Assembly: GCA_022813625.1 (NCBI GenBank)
Contig: JAKLMB010000012.1
Span: 744,001-808,000, forward strand
Direction: 5' to 3'
Length of the DNA: 64,000 bases
Source of the DNA: Aaosphaeria pasadenensis
Taxonomy: Eukaryota > Ascomycota > Dothideomycetes > Pleosporales
Part shown: piece after piece, positions 11,970 to 21,896 of the stretch
Position numbering within the stretch: position 1 is the stretch's first letter
Layout: every line of letters begins with the position of its first letter
Program-made: the position numbers and the translations under genes
The notes under the pieces: generated by a model
Databases searched by the model: none
What the model was told of the DNA's origin: nothing
Seen by the model: the letters and a program-made list of their open reading frames with translations, nothing else

Positions 11970-13076
11970 GTGCGGACGAGACCGAGAATAATGCCGCCGA
12001 GGAAACGAAGTCGCGATGATGCGGATGGCCACACGTCGCTGGGATCGCCACCGAAGAAGCATAGGCTTCGTTCATCGACGCGTCTGCAGGAGCAGCGACA
12101 GCAGAGGGCTTCAGTTGAAGAAGACGCAAAAGCAAAGGGAGTATCCAAAGGAAAATCTACCAAGTCCGCAACGTTGAAAACAAAGAAGGCCATCGCGAAA
12201 GCACCTCCCCAGTCTACCAAAGCTTCAAGCAATGTACCTCCACCAAAGAAGAACAAGCCCACCAGCACCTCCCCATCTACTGTGGAAGTAAAGGATAACG
12301 AAAACGATGCTTCAACATCAATCCACCCAGAACCACTCACAATTGAATCGCCGCTCCTAAAGTCCCCCTTACACTGCGAACTCTGGCATGGCCAACGACC
12401 TGTCACCACCACCACTGCCTCCTCTACAAACGACAAGCCCGAACCACCTCCCCTGGTATTCACCCACGGCGCAGGCGGCACCCTCTCCGCTCCCGCCGTC
12501 GTATCATTCTGCAAAGCCTTCTCATCGCCTTCCCCCACCATCTCCAACCCCATCCTCGCATTCCAAGGAACCATGAACCTACCCTCCCGCACCAAGAGCT
12601 TTCACGCATGTATCGCCCACCTCTCCCAGCCCTCCAAATCCAGCGACGACGACGACGACGCAGAGAACAAGAGCATGAAGCTACTCCTCGGCGGCCGAAG
12701 TATGGGATCCCGCGCCGCGGCTATCGCAGCGACAGAGCACCTCTCCGCCTCGCCATCAGCGTCACTCAACCTCCTGCTAGTATCGTACCCCCTCGTCGGG
12801 CCTAAACCGCCGCTCCGCTCTGCACCGCTGCTCGCGCTGCCCGACAGTGTAGCCGTGCTTTTCGTCGTCGGCGATAGGGATGGCATGTGTCCGCTTCCCG
12901 CGCTCCACGAAGTGAGGAAGGAGATGAAGGCGAGGAGCTGGGTTGTTGTTGTCAGGGGCGCGGATCATGGTATGGCAGGGCGGAAGGGGGCATTGGCTGA
13001 GGAGGGAGGGAGAGCGGCGGGGGAGTGGGTTAGGGGACGGAGGTGGGAGGAAGGGGAGGTGAGGGAGGTTGGATGA
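11970..13076 (+). CDS. Alpha/beta-hydrolase, TEX30/KANL3-like
   Basis: The frame from 11970 encodes 368 aa; I prefer the start at ATG 11991 (MPPRKRSRDD, 361 aa). The first 110 residues are a basic, Lys/Ser/Pro-rich disordered region with likely nuclear signals (PRKRSR, PPKKHR). The hydrolase domain follows from about residue 125: an oxyanion-type motif THGAGG at about 158-163, nucleophile elbow GGRSMGS with Ser237, Asp295 in VVGDRDGMC and His326 in GADHGM (numbering from 11991). This pattern is that of the small dienelactone-hydrolase-like family including TEX30 and the KAT8 NSL-complex subunit KANL3. The substrate is unknown in fungi. The stretch between the beta strand and the nucleophile carries an acidic insertion (poly-Asp). 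The C-terminal 40 residues are Gly/Arg/Glu-rich. No intron is needed. The gene is convergent with the Rmp1-like gene. Confidence 0.75.
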   Translation: MRTRPRIMPPRKRSRDDADGHTSLGSPPKKHRLRSSTRLQEQRQQRASVEEDAKAKGVSKGKSTKSATLKTKKAIAKAPPQSTKASSNVPPPKKNKPTSTSPSTVEVKDNENDASTSIHPEPLTIESPLLKSPLHCELWHGQRPVTTTTASSTNDKPEPPPLVFTHGAGGTLSAPAVVSFCKAFSSPSPTISNPILAFQGTMNLPSRTKSFHACIAHLSQPSKSSDDDDDAENKSMKLLLGGRSMGSRAAAIAATEHLSASPSASLNLLLVSYPLVGPKPPLRSAPLLALPDSVAVLFVVGDRDGMCPLPALHEVRKEMKARSWVVVVRGADHGMAGRKGALAEEGGRAAGEWVRGRRWEEGEVREVG

Positions 13077-13664
13077 GTGGTCCTGTGGGAGGAGGAGGGA
13101 AGGCCGGGTATGCGGACGGGAGGGAGGGAGGGACATGGGGGTTATGTGCGATGTGCTGTGTTTGTTTGTGGTGGGCCAGGTGACCTGTATGGGAGTTTGG
13201 GAGTACGCGGCACGGGACGGGGTGGTCAATATGGATGTATAGTGGCTAGCAGCAGATGGGCATTTGAAGAATTGAAGTGATTGGTAGTAGGGTCTTGTGA
13301 AGGACTCCAGGAAGATTTGTTCAAGAGATGGACAAGATTGCATTTGAAGCTTCGTGAGGGGCTACTGATGGGTATATGATTTTTGTAGCTGCCGGAGCAG
13401 GAGACCGTGATTGCAAAATGTCCAGATTCGCAAGAGAAAAAAGAAGATATGGAAACAAAGAGAAAGGAATTGAAACGAAAAGCGCACCGCGCGATCTCGC
13501 GCAAGAAGAAAAACCATTCATTCGTAAACGTCCGTCCAGCCTGAAGTTCCGCCGTGCTTCAGGTCTTTTTGTCGCTCCTCGCAAATGCAGCTGAGTAGTA
13601 GAACATATAGTTACAGTTGTTACAAAAAAACACACATGGATCTGCAGGAAGGGAAGCGACGACA
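13077..13664. other. Convergent 3' intergenic region
   Basis: This region lies between the ends of the hydrolase (+) and Rmp1-like (-) genes. I see no further gene; it should hold both 3' UTRs. Confidence 0.5.
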
Positions 13665-14267
13665 CTACTCGTCCCTGGCGATCACCTCGCCCTCGTCCTC
13701 ATCGTCGGCAGAGAGCAGGCCGCTGATGGTCTCCACCTCGCCAGCATCCATCAGCCTCAGGACCGTCTTCAAGTCTTCAGACGCGATCTCCTCGTAGAGC
13801 GCTGTGATGCCGGCGATGCGGCAGACCCTGGCGGTGCACGCCATCAGCACCAGGCCGAGGACAGCGAAAGGGCCAACAGCCACAACCTGCGTGAAATGCC
13901 TGATCGAATTGGTGAGTGAAACATCATGGTTATCTCTTGATTAATCAACTTACAGGTACCATTGGTGAATGCACCGATCGTCCAGGAACTGCAGGCGGGC
14001 GTTCAGTTTCTCCTCGACTTTCCGGTCGCTGCCCATCTCGGCGATCAGCAATCCAAGTTGCTTCCTGAATTGCTGCAGGCTCTTGAACCAATGGTTCCTG
14101 CGGTGCTGGTTGCGGTTTCGCACGAACAGGAGGTGCAGGAGCTCGTAGATATGGCCGAGCAGCTCCTTGTCTTGCGCGCTGGCGTGCATGAGGATGTAGG
14201 AGCTCATGGCTGGGTGGCCGCCAATCCCCACAGGGGTCGGATGGAGAGGATTGAGGATCGCAGGCAT
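13665..14267 (-). CDS. rmp1: RNase MRP subunit Rmp1-like protein
   Basis: Two exons: 14267-13954 and 13899-13665. A 54-nt intron (13953-13900) runs from GTAAGT to CAG. Splicing gives 182 aa and restores the family pattern across the junction (WYL-HFTQVVAVGPFAVLGLVL). The hallmark is an N-terminal helical region LLHLLFVRNRNQHRRNHWFK (about residues 43-62), matching the RNA-binding domain of Rmp1, the protein specific to RNase MRP rather than RNase P. RNase MRP processes pre-rRNA in the nucleolus at site A3. The C-terminus is acidic (DDEDEGE). The start is the first in-frame ATG (14267); frames extending further upstream would need a non-ATG start. Other in-frame ATGs lie shortly downstream. 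Identification rests on the NRNQHRR motif and downstream helix, so it is good but not certain. Confidence 0.75.
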
Positions 14268-17200
14268 GTTGACCAGTCCTGCAAATGCCCTCGTTCCTTC
14301 AGGTCGAAGAGAGAAAAAAATTGGGGCGTGGGAATGCGCTGCGTTCAAAAGTCGGCCGTGTGTGCGGTGGCCGTGGTGATATGCAGTCGCTGAGTATCAC
14401 TGAGTATCGCCGGAAGCAGCAGCGGTGTGCGAGTACCCTCAGGAATTTACCTAAAGGGAGCGAAAGTCCGGAGAACAAGGACGACGATGTGTACTTCCGT
14501 CTGTATCAGGTACGTAGCCGATATGTCTTTCTTAATTAAATATCCTGCGCGATGATCCGTGACTACAGGAATTGGTGATGGTAGTAGTGGCCGCCAAGCG
14601 CGGATGCGGGAGCGCGGGAGCGAAGGTTTTTGTGACACTTGAGATGGTCCAAACCGTCACTTCTGTGGTACTTGAACGACGCTCTGGCGAGGACACAGCG
14701 ACGTAGATGAATCTTGATCAAAGCGCAATGGCTGTGATGTAATGGGACTTCGTCGATGACGTTGAGATGGTAGAAGCGATGCGCATGCTTTTGCTGGAGA
14801 GCCAGGATCAGATCGGATGGGTAAAGAAGGCGATGAGACGAAGTCAGGAACGTTAGAGGAGAAGAAGATTTTGATGAGGAATAAGAGGAAGAAGGAGTTA
14901 AAGTTATCGAAAGCAGGAAGAGTAGAGGGTGTTGGGAGGGTGGGAGGGGAAATAGGTGATGTGTCTGTTGTTAGAATTGAGAAAAGTTGTTTGGTGTTCT
15001 TTTGTGGAAAAACGTTGCGCGGCACAGACGAAAGGCACGGTGGCCCGATATGGGATCATGAGAATCACCGCCAAACGAATCCCTAGCAGATCTCCGCCCA
15101 ACTACGCTGTTTCAGGGGCCTCGTAGGATGGATCAACGGCACGGTTGTGCGGGATATACGATTTCTGTCTGGGGTAATCGAGAAAAAAATGGGTGCTGCG
15201 GTGGGCCTTGAGCTGCAGGACACTTTGTGGAGAAGCGGTGAAGTAAGTTAAAGTAGGACCAGCGGGCACCTTTCTGGTCTGTCCTGTGTCATGATAGAAT
15301 TGAAACCAGTCTCGCGGTACCAGAGATGCAGGCTGGATGGAGGTTCTGATGTAAGATGCTGCCTAAGTCGTCCTGCATTGTACTCTGAGGAGAGACGAGT
15401 GGGCGACGAGAGGAGAGATGAAACCTCTCCAGGCGTTCGTACTGGAAGAAGCGGCGGTGGGATCAGCGTTGATAGTCTTCACAACGTGACACGTTGACCG
15501 GGCTTTCTATCCATAAGATGGATAATGAGGACTCAGCCCGTCCGATTATAGTTGGGCTTGGATCTGCAGGCTGTCAGATGTACGAGTGACCACGGAATAC
15601 TCATACTAATACTTCATTCCCCCTTTGGAAGTCCGCGTCGCGTGGTCCCGGCCCCAGGCCATAAGGCTGTCTAAAACCAAACCACCGGGCGGGCTGGCTG
15701 TCAGCACAATTGCCGGAACAAGCCACCAGACATTCAATGATGTCTACGGCCAGGACACCTTGCCACGTCTAATCTTATAAAGCGACTCGAATCATTCGAT
15801 GCTCATGTCCTCCACGATTCCTGCATCGTTCATGCGATGCGGATTGGTCGGTCGTCCATACTTCCCATGGCTTCATAGTAGGTTACTGGTGTGTACATCG
15901 CGCCTGTGATCAGGTGGACTGACACCAAGCATGTAGGACAGCGAAAGAATCTCGGCAACGTAGGAGTAATCTATCTGCGCGATACCTCTCGTATCCGGGA
16001 GTCGTTCTGATTCTTGGATCGCGACCATCGACGTCCGAAGGAAACATGGATCAATCGTTGGCACTTCGCAGTACCATGTGTGTGTCACTGTATTCATATG
16101 TAAAGTTGGTGTGTACCTTGCATATGCCCCACAACTTCCCCCGCATTCCCGACTGCCAGTATCGGAAACGAATGCGTTCTTCGTCCGGGTGATCAAAATT
16201 TATAAAGCCATATGTGCCTGCTCAATATGAACAATATGGTTCTTTGGATGTCGAATCTGGGTTTGCGCTTAGATTGGTTACTCGTCCTTACACTCCGGCA
16301 TCGTCCTTTTTCGGCCCACGTGAACTGCACCTCTTGCTGGCTGTTGGACGATTGAGAATAGATGATTCAGCAACTGAATAAATTATCGTTAGCTTTTGCG
16401 AATACCACCAAAATCCTCAGATTTATGCACTAAACATGAACGTGGCAAACAACGACGAAGGATCCTACATCTGCGGTTGTGGCTGGCGGCCCGTAAGCAT
16501 GTTCCGTCCACGCTATTGCAGATGCGGCGCAGACGGCTTGCTTATTAGAAAGTTGTCATCCCCACTGAAAACTTCCGATCATTCAGAAGGATTCAAGAGA
16601 CGACGTAGCCTTATCTAGATAGATGCGCCGTAACGGATGACTTAAGCGGAGGCAACGGTGCTTTGGCGGGTGGGGAGACATGCCACGTCTGTAGCGCCGA
16701 ATTTCCTAGTCGAATTGTTGCGAGCGTAGAATGTAAAGAGATTCTAATGTCCAATAAAGTGCATGGCTCGACTACTTGTGCCTTTGTATAATCTCCCGGG
16801 TGTGCATACCTCAAATGGCGAAATCGTTCGAAGGCCATAAGCGGGGGAGAAAGCTTGGAGAACATCTTCACCGAGATCGCCCTATGGCCCTGGAGCGGCG
16901 CAATCGAGTGAAGCGAGAAGAACAACGTGTTGCTATAAGATATCCCGGAGATATCATTGTGATCTCTGCAATTTTATCCAGATTGATTTCGACGTTCGCA
17001 TGTAGCGCAGCGTGATTGTACCATTTCCAGTGTACGCGTAGTATCCTGCTGGAGCAACATAGTTAGCAACTCTGCAAAACGGTGCAAAGCTCCTCTACGG
17101 AACGTATCAGTCCTGATTGAATTCGTTGACAGCATCTCTAGAGGCAGGGAGGACGATATCCTGCTTGACCCAGTGCTCAAACTTGTGTTCTAGTGTTTCC

Positions 17201-19110
17201 CGGACTATCGTATCGTTCGAAAGGGCGAGTGCCACCGAAGAGCTCCCATCAATCGAGAGAAGTGAGCATGTATGTCCCTCAGCGTAGCTGTCAGCCACTG
17301 CCCCCAAGTTAGCACTACACCTGGCAGCATGAGCATCCACTCAAGTGTCGCCATGTAGAACGTCCACCTCCAGTCCATGTCTGTAATGATCCTAGAGCGT
17401 GGGAAAGCGATCCATAAACAGAGTCGTAGTAGCATCCGAGACGGACATAGAGAGATCTATCGATATCGTATTTGAACTCCAGATTCGCCTGCGCAATCAA
17501 CCGTCGAGTATTCTGCGCCGAGATGTTGTGTGCTCGAAGTGAAGAACCTGGCCGGTGTCAAGTAGCTTCCAGCGAAACAGTTCATAGTCGACCCACGACA
17601 TATCCACCATATCTGTTCAAATACCCTCTTGTTGAAATGGTTGCAGGCGGCAATTGTGATCTCTCAGCTAAGCTGCCGGTCCGACTCTTAGCCCTGCATG
17701 ATATCAAGAAGTGTCACATGCGCCACGAGTTTTCCATCGAAGAGTCTTGCTAGAGCGCATCCTGGAGGGTTGTCTGGTCGCGTCTGAATCGTACCATAAA
17801 CGTAGAAGTAGGCGTAGAGCTTTCGATAACAGTGCCGTGGCGTATCGTGCCAGTCTCGAAAGAGCTCGACTGCGCCCGGCGTGGCGGCAGTGTCGTCGTG
17901 ATAACGCGCCATGAGCAATTCGGTAAGTTCGTGCCTATAAGTCCCTTAGGTGACCAGTGAGTTGTTTCTTTCATGAGTGTGCATGCGTGAGTTGATTGCC
18001 ATCGTCACACTGTCTTGCGCCTATTGGCGCCGCCCGGACCTGTAGTAGCCAAAGTTTGCCTCTCCTGCCTGCCGCACATAGGGAGGAAACACAGACAGCA
18101 AAGATATTTGTGCATCTCCACCAGAGTCTCAGCAGCGTCCTGTTTGTTTGGTTCTGCTGTTGGTATCCTTTGCATTCGTGATAGACCCTCTCGCCGTGCC
18201 GTTGCCGACTCTGTGGGTGTGGCCGCCTGCGCGCGCGCCGTGGCCGGGAAAAAGAGCGCAGAACATGCAATTGTATTAATCGTCATCCTGTGACAAGAGG
18301 TGGTTCCCGGATAAATTTATACAATCATACAGACTTGGTAATGCGTGCCTGTGTGTCTGGGGCGTCGGGAGGTCGCAGGGTAGGACACTGGTTGGCGCAT
18401 TCGTCCGTGCCTTTCACTGGATAGTCGGACAAGGCGTGACGGGATTTGAGTATTTGAAACGAGGAGTAATAGACATAGCGATAACTGTTTATACTTGTTA
18501 GCAGAAGCAGAAGTAGGTTGTAGGGCTGGGTGTGCATATGTGGCTCGTGGTTGGCGAGGCGGCGCTGAGGGTGGTGGTTGATGCGCGGCGGGCTACTTGG
18601 TCAGTAAAGGCTGGGGTAAGGCGCAGAGACAACGCAATAGGCAGATTCCCACACAAATTGCCTTTGATGGCGGTGCATGGATATGATGTCGAGAAGCTTT
18701 CAGGACTGATAATGCCTCCCTAAGGAGCCTGTTGTTGGAGTGACAGATGCAGCAGGGTAAATGGGGGCAATCTTCTACACTGCTATATAAAATCATGGCC
18801 TACACTTGTAATACATAGAATATCAAATAGACATACTGATGACCCTCTATAAAGTATCCAGCGCTATGTATGTAAAGGCAGCAAGTAATTCTCACTCAGT
18901 GTGCCCCTCATGTGCAGTGAAGTCCTCCTACAGCAGTGCGCTCTACCAGCCACACCGCGCCTTTACCCTACCTCTTTTTTTCCTACACCGACTTCTTTTT
19001 GGCCTATATAAACAACTAACTTACTCTTCCTTTCACCCAATGATCAGGGCGTAGCGTTCATCTGCGTCCTTTGAGGGCTTCCATTTGGCAGAATGGTCGT
19101 AATTCCTAGA
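14268..19110. other. Gene-poor region, possibly decayed sequence
   Basis: No gene can be supported in 4.8 kb. On the minus strand between about 17920 and 16980, protein-like stretches occur in different frames (for example YDIDRSLYV near 17460 and DMDWRWTFYMATLEW near 17370) but are broken by stops and frame changes, so they may be a decayed gene or chance. A 60-codon + frame at 16436-16618 contains a CGCG...CRCG cysteine pattern but has no further support. Confidence 0.4.
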
Positions 19111-19250
19111 ACAATTTACTAACATCTGTACAGGTACCCCCTGGGCATAGCCCAAAAACTATTACGAGTTCGACCCCCATTGGGGGCGAACAGACGGAAA
19201 ACTTTTTTTTGCATTTTTTTTGCTCTTTTATTTTTTTTGCATGTGATTTG
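19111..19250 (+). ncRNA. Candidate structured RNA or intron end with hairpins and T-runs
   Basis: A perfect branch-site word TACTAAC (19117-19123) lies 7 nt before a CAG (19131-19133). It is followed by two hairpins: TGGGC-ATA-GCCCA (19142-19154), and a 10-bp stem at 19168-19191 in which GTTCG/CGAAC and CCCCC/GGGGG flank an ATT loop with one bulged A. A ladder of T8 runs begins at 19203. The order hairpin-then-T-run resembles a Pol III transcript end, while the branch site suggests a spliced transcript. No known RNA family was recognised. Confidence 0.25.
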
Positions 19251-19391
19251 AGATCGGATGAGGCAGTTCTGTTTTGACTATGAGTCTATGATGAATTACG
19301 CTCTTGGAGCTTCTGTCTGAGATACACAGCAATTGCAGCAAGCAATTCACCAGTGCGGTATCACGAAGGTTCTTCAATTCAAAGGGAGGAA

Positions 19392-19590
19392 TCAGTCAAT
19401 CAGTCAAGTCAGATAGTCAATCAGCCAGCCAGTCAATCATCAATCAATTCTTTTTTGGACCATCAATCCTCCCACAGTCCCCTATCCCAACCCCAAAAGT
19501 GAAGAAACTCATATACGCCCCGAAGGGCCACCCAAAACCCGAAACGCCAGAAGTGAAGCAATCTATAAACACCCCGAAGGGCCACCCAGC
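19392..19590 (+). repeat. Short tandem repeats (CAGTCAAT-type and 54-bp duplication)
   Basis: Degenerate repeats of CAGTCAAT/CAGCCAGC run from about 19392 to 19450. Just downstream a unit of about 54 bp is duplicated: the blocks at about 19497-19534 and 19551-19588 both start with AAGTGAAG and end with CCCCGAAGGGCCACCCA. No coding role is apparent. Confidence 0.7.
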
Positions 19591-19911
19591 ACGCACCCGG
19601 CACCTCCTTTGCGCTCTCCAAAACCATGTTGCAATGCCTGTCGAATACCTTCACGCGAGCGAGGGAAGCTTGCTGTTGTTTCGGCATGAAATGAGGACCT
19701 GGGTTCGTATGCGGACGGCGGTTTGAAGGATGGAGAGGGGGCTGGTGGTCAATTCATGCTCCTCGACTTGAGAAACCTCATTACTCGCTGAATGCTAGAT
19801 CCTGCATCATGTTTCCCATGCCTCCCAAACCTGATATTGCGTCAGCTACGATATCCAGCACAAGGTATCGAGAAGTGATAGTGACTTACCTGCCACCGAA
19901 GACGGCGCAGT

Positions 19912-20151
19912 CTACGTCCTGCGGACGTAGGAGGGCACCACGCTCACCGTGGAGACGGATCTGGGCAGCGCACTGCCGACGATGGGTCGAGGAGCCTGCA
20001 GCTCCTCGAGGTGGTGGAGGGCGGAGGGGGAGGAGGAGGGAGAGGAGGCGGCGGCGGCAGTGGTGGTGGTGGCGGCGGGGGCGACGCGGGAGGCCGGCGG
20101 GCAGAACCAGCCGAAGTTGAGGCAGTTCATGAGCTTGGTGAACAAGCCCAT
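19912..20151 (-). CDS. Possible small N-myristoylated protein (hypothetical)
   Basis: A 79-codon frame starts at ATG 20151 in good context (ccaacATGG). It begins MGLFTKLMNC, with Gly2 suited to N-myristoylation and Cys10/Cys17 suited to palmitoylation, so a membrane-tethered peptide is conceivable. The rest is Ala/Thr/Ser/Pro-rich. A hexanucleotide microsatellite ends a few bases before the ATG. Downstream of the TAG stop the same frame continues to a textbook intron (donor CAG|GTAAGT at about 19893, branch GCTGACG, acceptor ATATCAG at about 19842) and, if the TAG were absent, a second exon would add 14 codons ending LAFSE. The intron may therefore lie in a 3' UTR, or the stop may be a sequence error or mutation. 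No homologue is recognised; a chance ORF in GC-rich DNA is the main alternative. Confidence 0.35.
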   Translation of the reverse strand: MGLFTKLMNCLNFGWFCPPASRVAPAATTTTAAAASSPSSSPSALHHLEELQAPRPIVGSALPRSVSTVSVVPSYVRRT

Positions 20152-20156
20152 GTTGG

Positions 20157-20346
20157 TGGTAGTGGCAGTGGTAGTGGTAGTGGTAGTGGTAGTGGTAGTG
20201 GTAGTGGTAGTGGTAGTGGTAGTGGTAGTGGTAGTGGTAGTGGTAGTGGTNNNNNNNNNNGTGGTAGTGGTAGTGGTAGTGGTAGTGGTAGTGGTAGTGG
20301 TAGTGGTAGTGGTAGTGGTAGTGGTAGTGGTAGTGGTGGTGGTTGT
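20157..20346 (+). repeat. (AGTGGT)n microsatellite containing an assembly gap
   Basis: The hexanucleotide AGTGGT is repeated almost perfectly on both sides of ten Ns at 20251-20260. The true length is unknown, because short reads usually cannot span such tracts. The edges are degenerate (GGT-rich and AGTTGCAGT). Confidence 0.95.
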
Positions 20347-21896
20347 AGTTGCAGTGGTGGTGATAGTGAGATTGTGTCTGTTGTTGCTGTTGCTGCCGCT
20401 GATGCTGTTGCTTCTTCTGCTTGATCTTTGCAAGCGCTAGAGGATATAAAAGCTTTATCCGTATGAGGCTGTAGAAATTTGAAAGGCGCTGGGAGGCTCT
20501 GGCGCTCGAAATAGAGGGGTGGTGGTGTCACTGTTGTTGTGGTGTTGTGGTAAAGGTAACGCTGCTTGAAGTTTGCCCTTAGAGCTATTGCAAACACTGC
20601 TATTGTAGGCACATCACCGGGTACATGTGTTTTGTCCATCACACTTCAGCCTCTCTATTGTAAGCGTATATCACAATGGTAAAGTGCAGTGGACTCTGTA
20701 TTGCTCTGGAGGCGTGTCGCAGTATTTCGCTGGTGCCCGTATTTGCAACCTGAGGGATGGGAGAGACTGGTCGGGCTTCGTCTGCGAGGACTGAACCCTC
20801 GCTGAGCATTCGGACGGAGAGGGGGTGTGTTATTAGCAGTCTGTATTGTTGGGGTAAAACACGCTGTGGACACTATAACGATAGAAGGGCACGCTATTGA
20901 GTACATCTCAGTCGTATTGTTGAACACAACCTAGTCCTTTACATTCTTCTCCCTATTGTTGAATAAGATCCCCAGCCGGTCTACAACACATATCAAAGGG
21001 GCGTCGGTCCAGAATATTTTTTAAGCTACCTTTCCAATAAAACTCAATTGCTTACTGTGACTATGTCATCTGCCTGATCAAGCTGGATACCTAACACACA
21101 GAGTAGCGAGTAGTGTCAAAGTCAGTACTTGGGACAGAACTTCAGTTCAGTACTTGAATCTTGTGTGATACTGCATCTTCCAGCTACAATTCGAGGCAAC
21201 ATGTCCTCTGAGCCCAGATTACCTACCACAGCACCGCAAAGAGTCAAGGTTACATCACAAACACAGCAAATGCAAGAACACGAGAAGATGGTGGGCAAAA
21301 GCCTCTGTTAATTTTTTTCTATCTTGTTTTGTAAGACCTCTAGTCTTGAGGTGTAAAGAAGGCACATGAGCCTAGATGAGTCTTTGAAGACTGTCAAGTG
21401 TTGATGCACAACACCTCAGATCGTGTTGAAACCCCAGCCAGTGAATGTGTTCCATCTATATACGCCACCATGTCAGGCGTGAAAAGCATCATCATTGAAT
21501 TGCATAAGTCGTTGCATACGTGACTCATGATCTGAAAGAAAAAGAGAAGAAAAGAAAAGAAAAGAAAAGAAAAGGAAGAAGAAAAGGACAGAAAATCTTG
21601 GATTGTTGACAAACTACAACAAAGTAGTTGTAAAATCCGGTAAGATCGGATAATATGTTGATCGGGTAATATGCTGATAGTGTAAGTATGTAGAAGTTGC
21701 AACTGGTGATCGAAAGTCCGTGAAGGTTGGGAAAGTTGGGAAATTTGAGGAAAGGCGTCTAAGGTCGTCTAAGGTCGTGAATGTCGCAGTGGAAAGAAGC
21801 GACTATTTGGGCTGGAAAGTGGGGAACGGAAGAGCACCTGGCTGGTAGGCGGTTTCAAATCTGAGGTGTGTGTTGGAATCCGAGGACAGTGATCAC
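20347..21896. other. Intergenic DNA with an AAAAG-rich tract
   Basis: I see no gene. A purine tract of AAAAG repeats lies at about 21536-21590, downstream of the mei2 stop codon. A 36-codon ATG frame near 21200 lacks any further support. Confidence 0.5.

Noticed and set aside
11873..12595. 240-codon minus-strand frame
   Set aside because: It is a shadow of the hydrolase gene; the + strand has the catalytic motifs.
19134..19191. tRNA suspected from the GAGTTCGACCCC box
   Set aside because: No acceptor or anticodon stem pairs around it; the segment instead forms a simple hairpin.
20011..20424. Gly-Ser, Val or Pro-Leu repeat proteins across the microsatellite
   Set aside because: They are translations of the simple repeat through the N gap. 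No frame has an independent start and conserved flanks that make the repeat coding.
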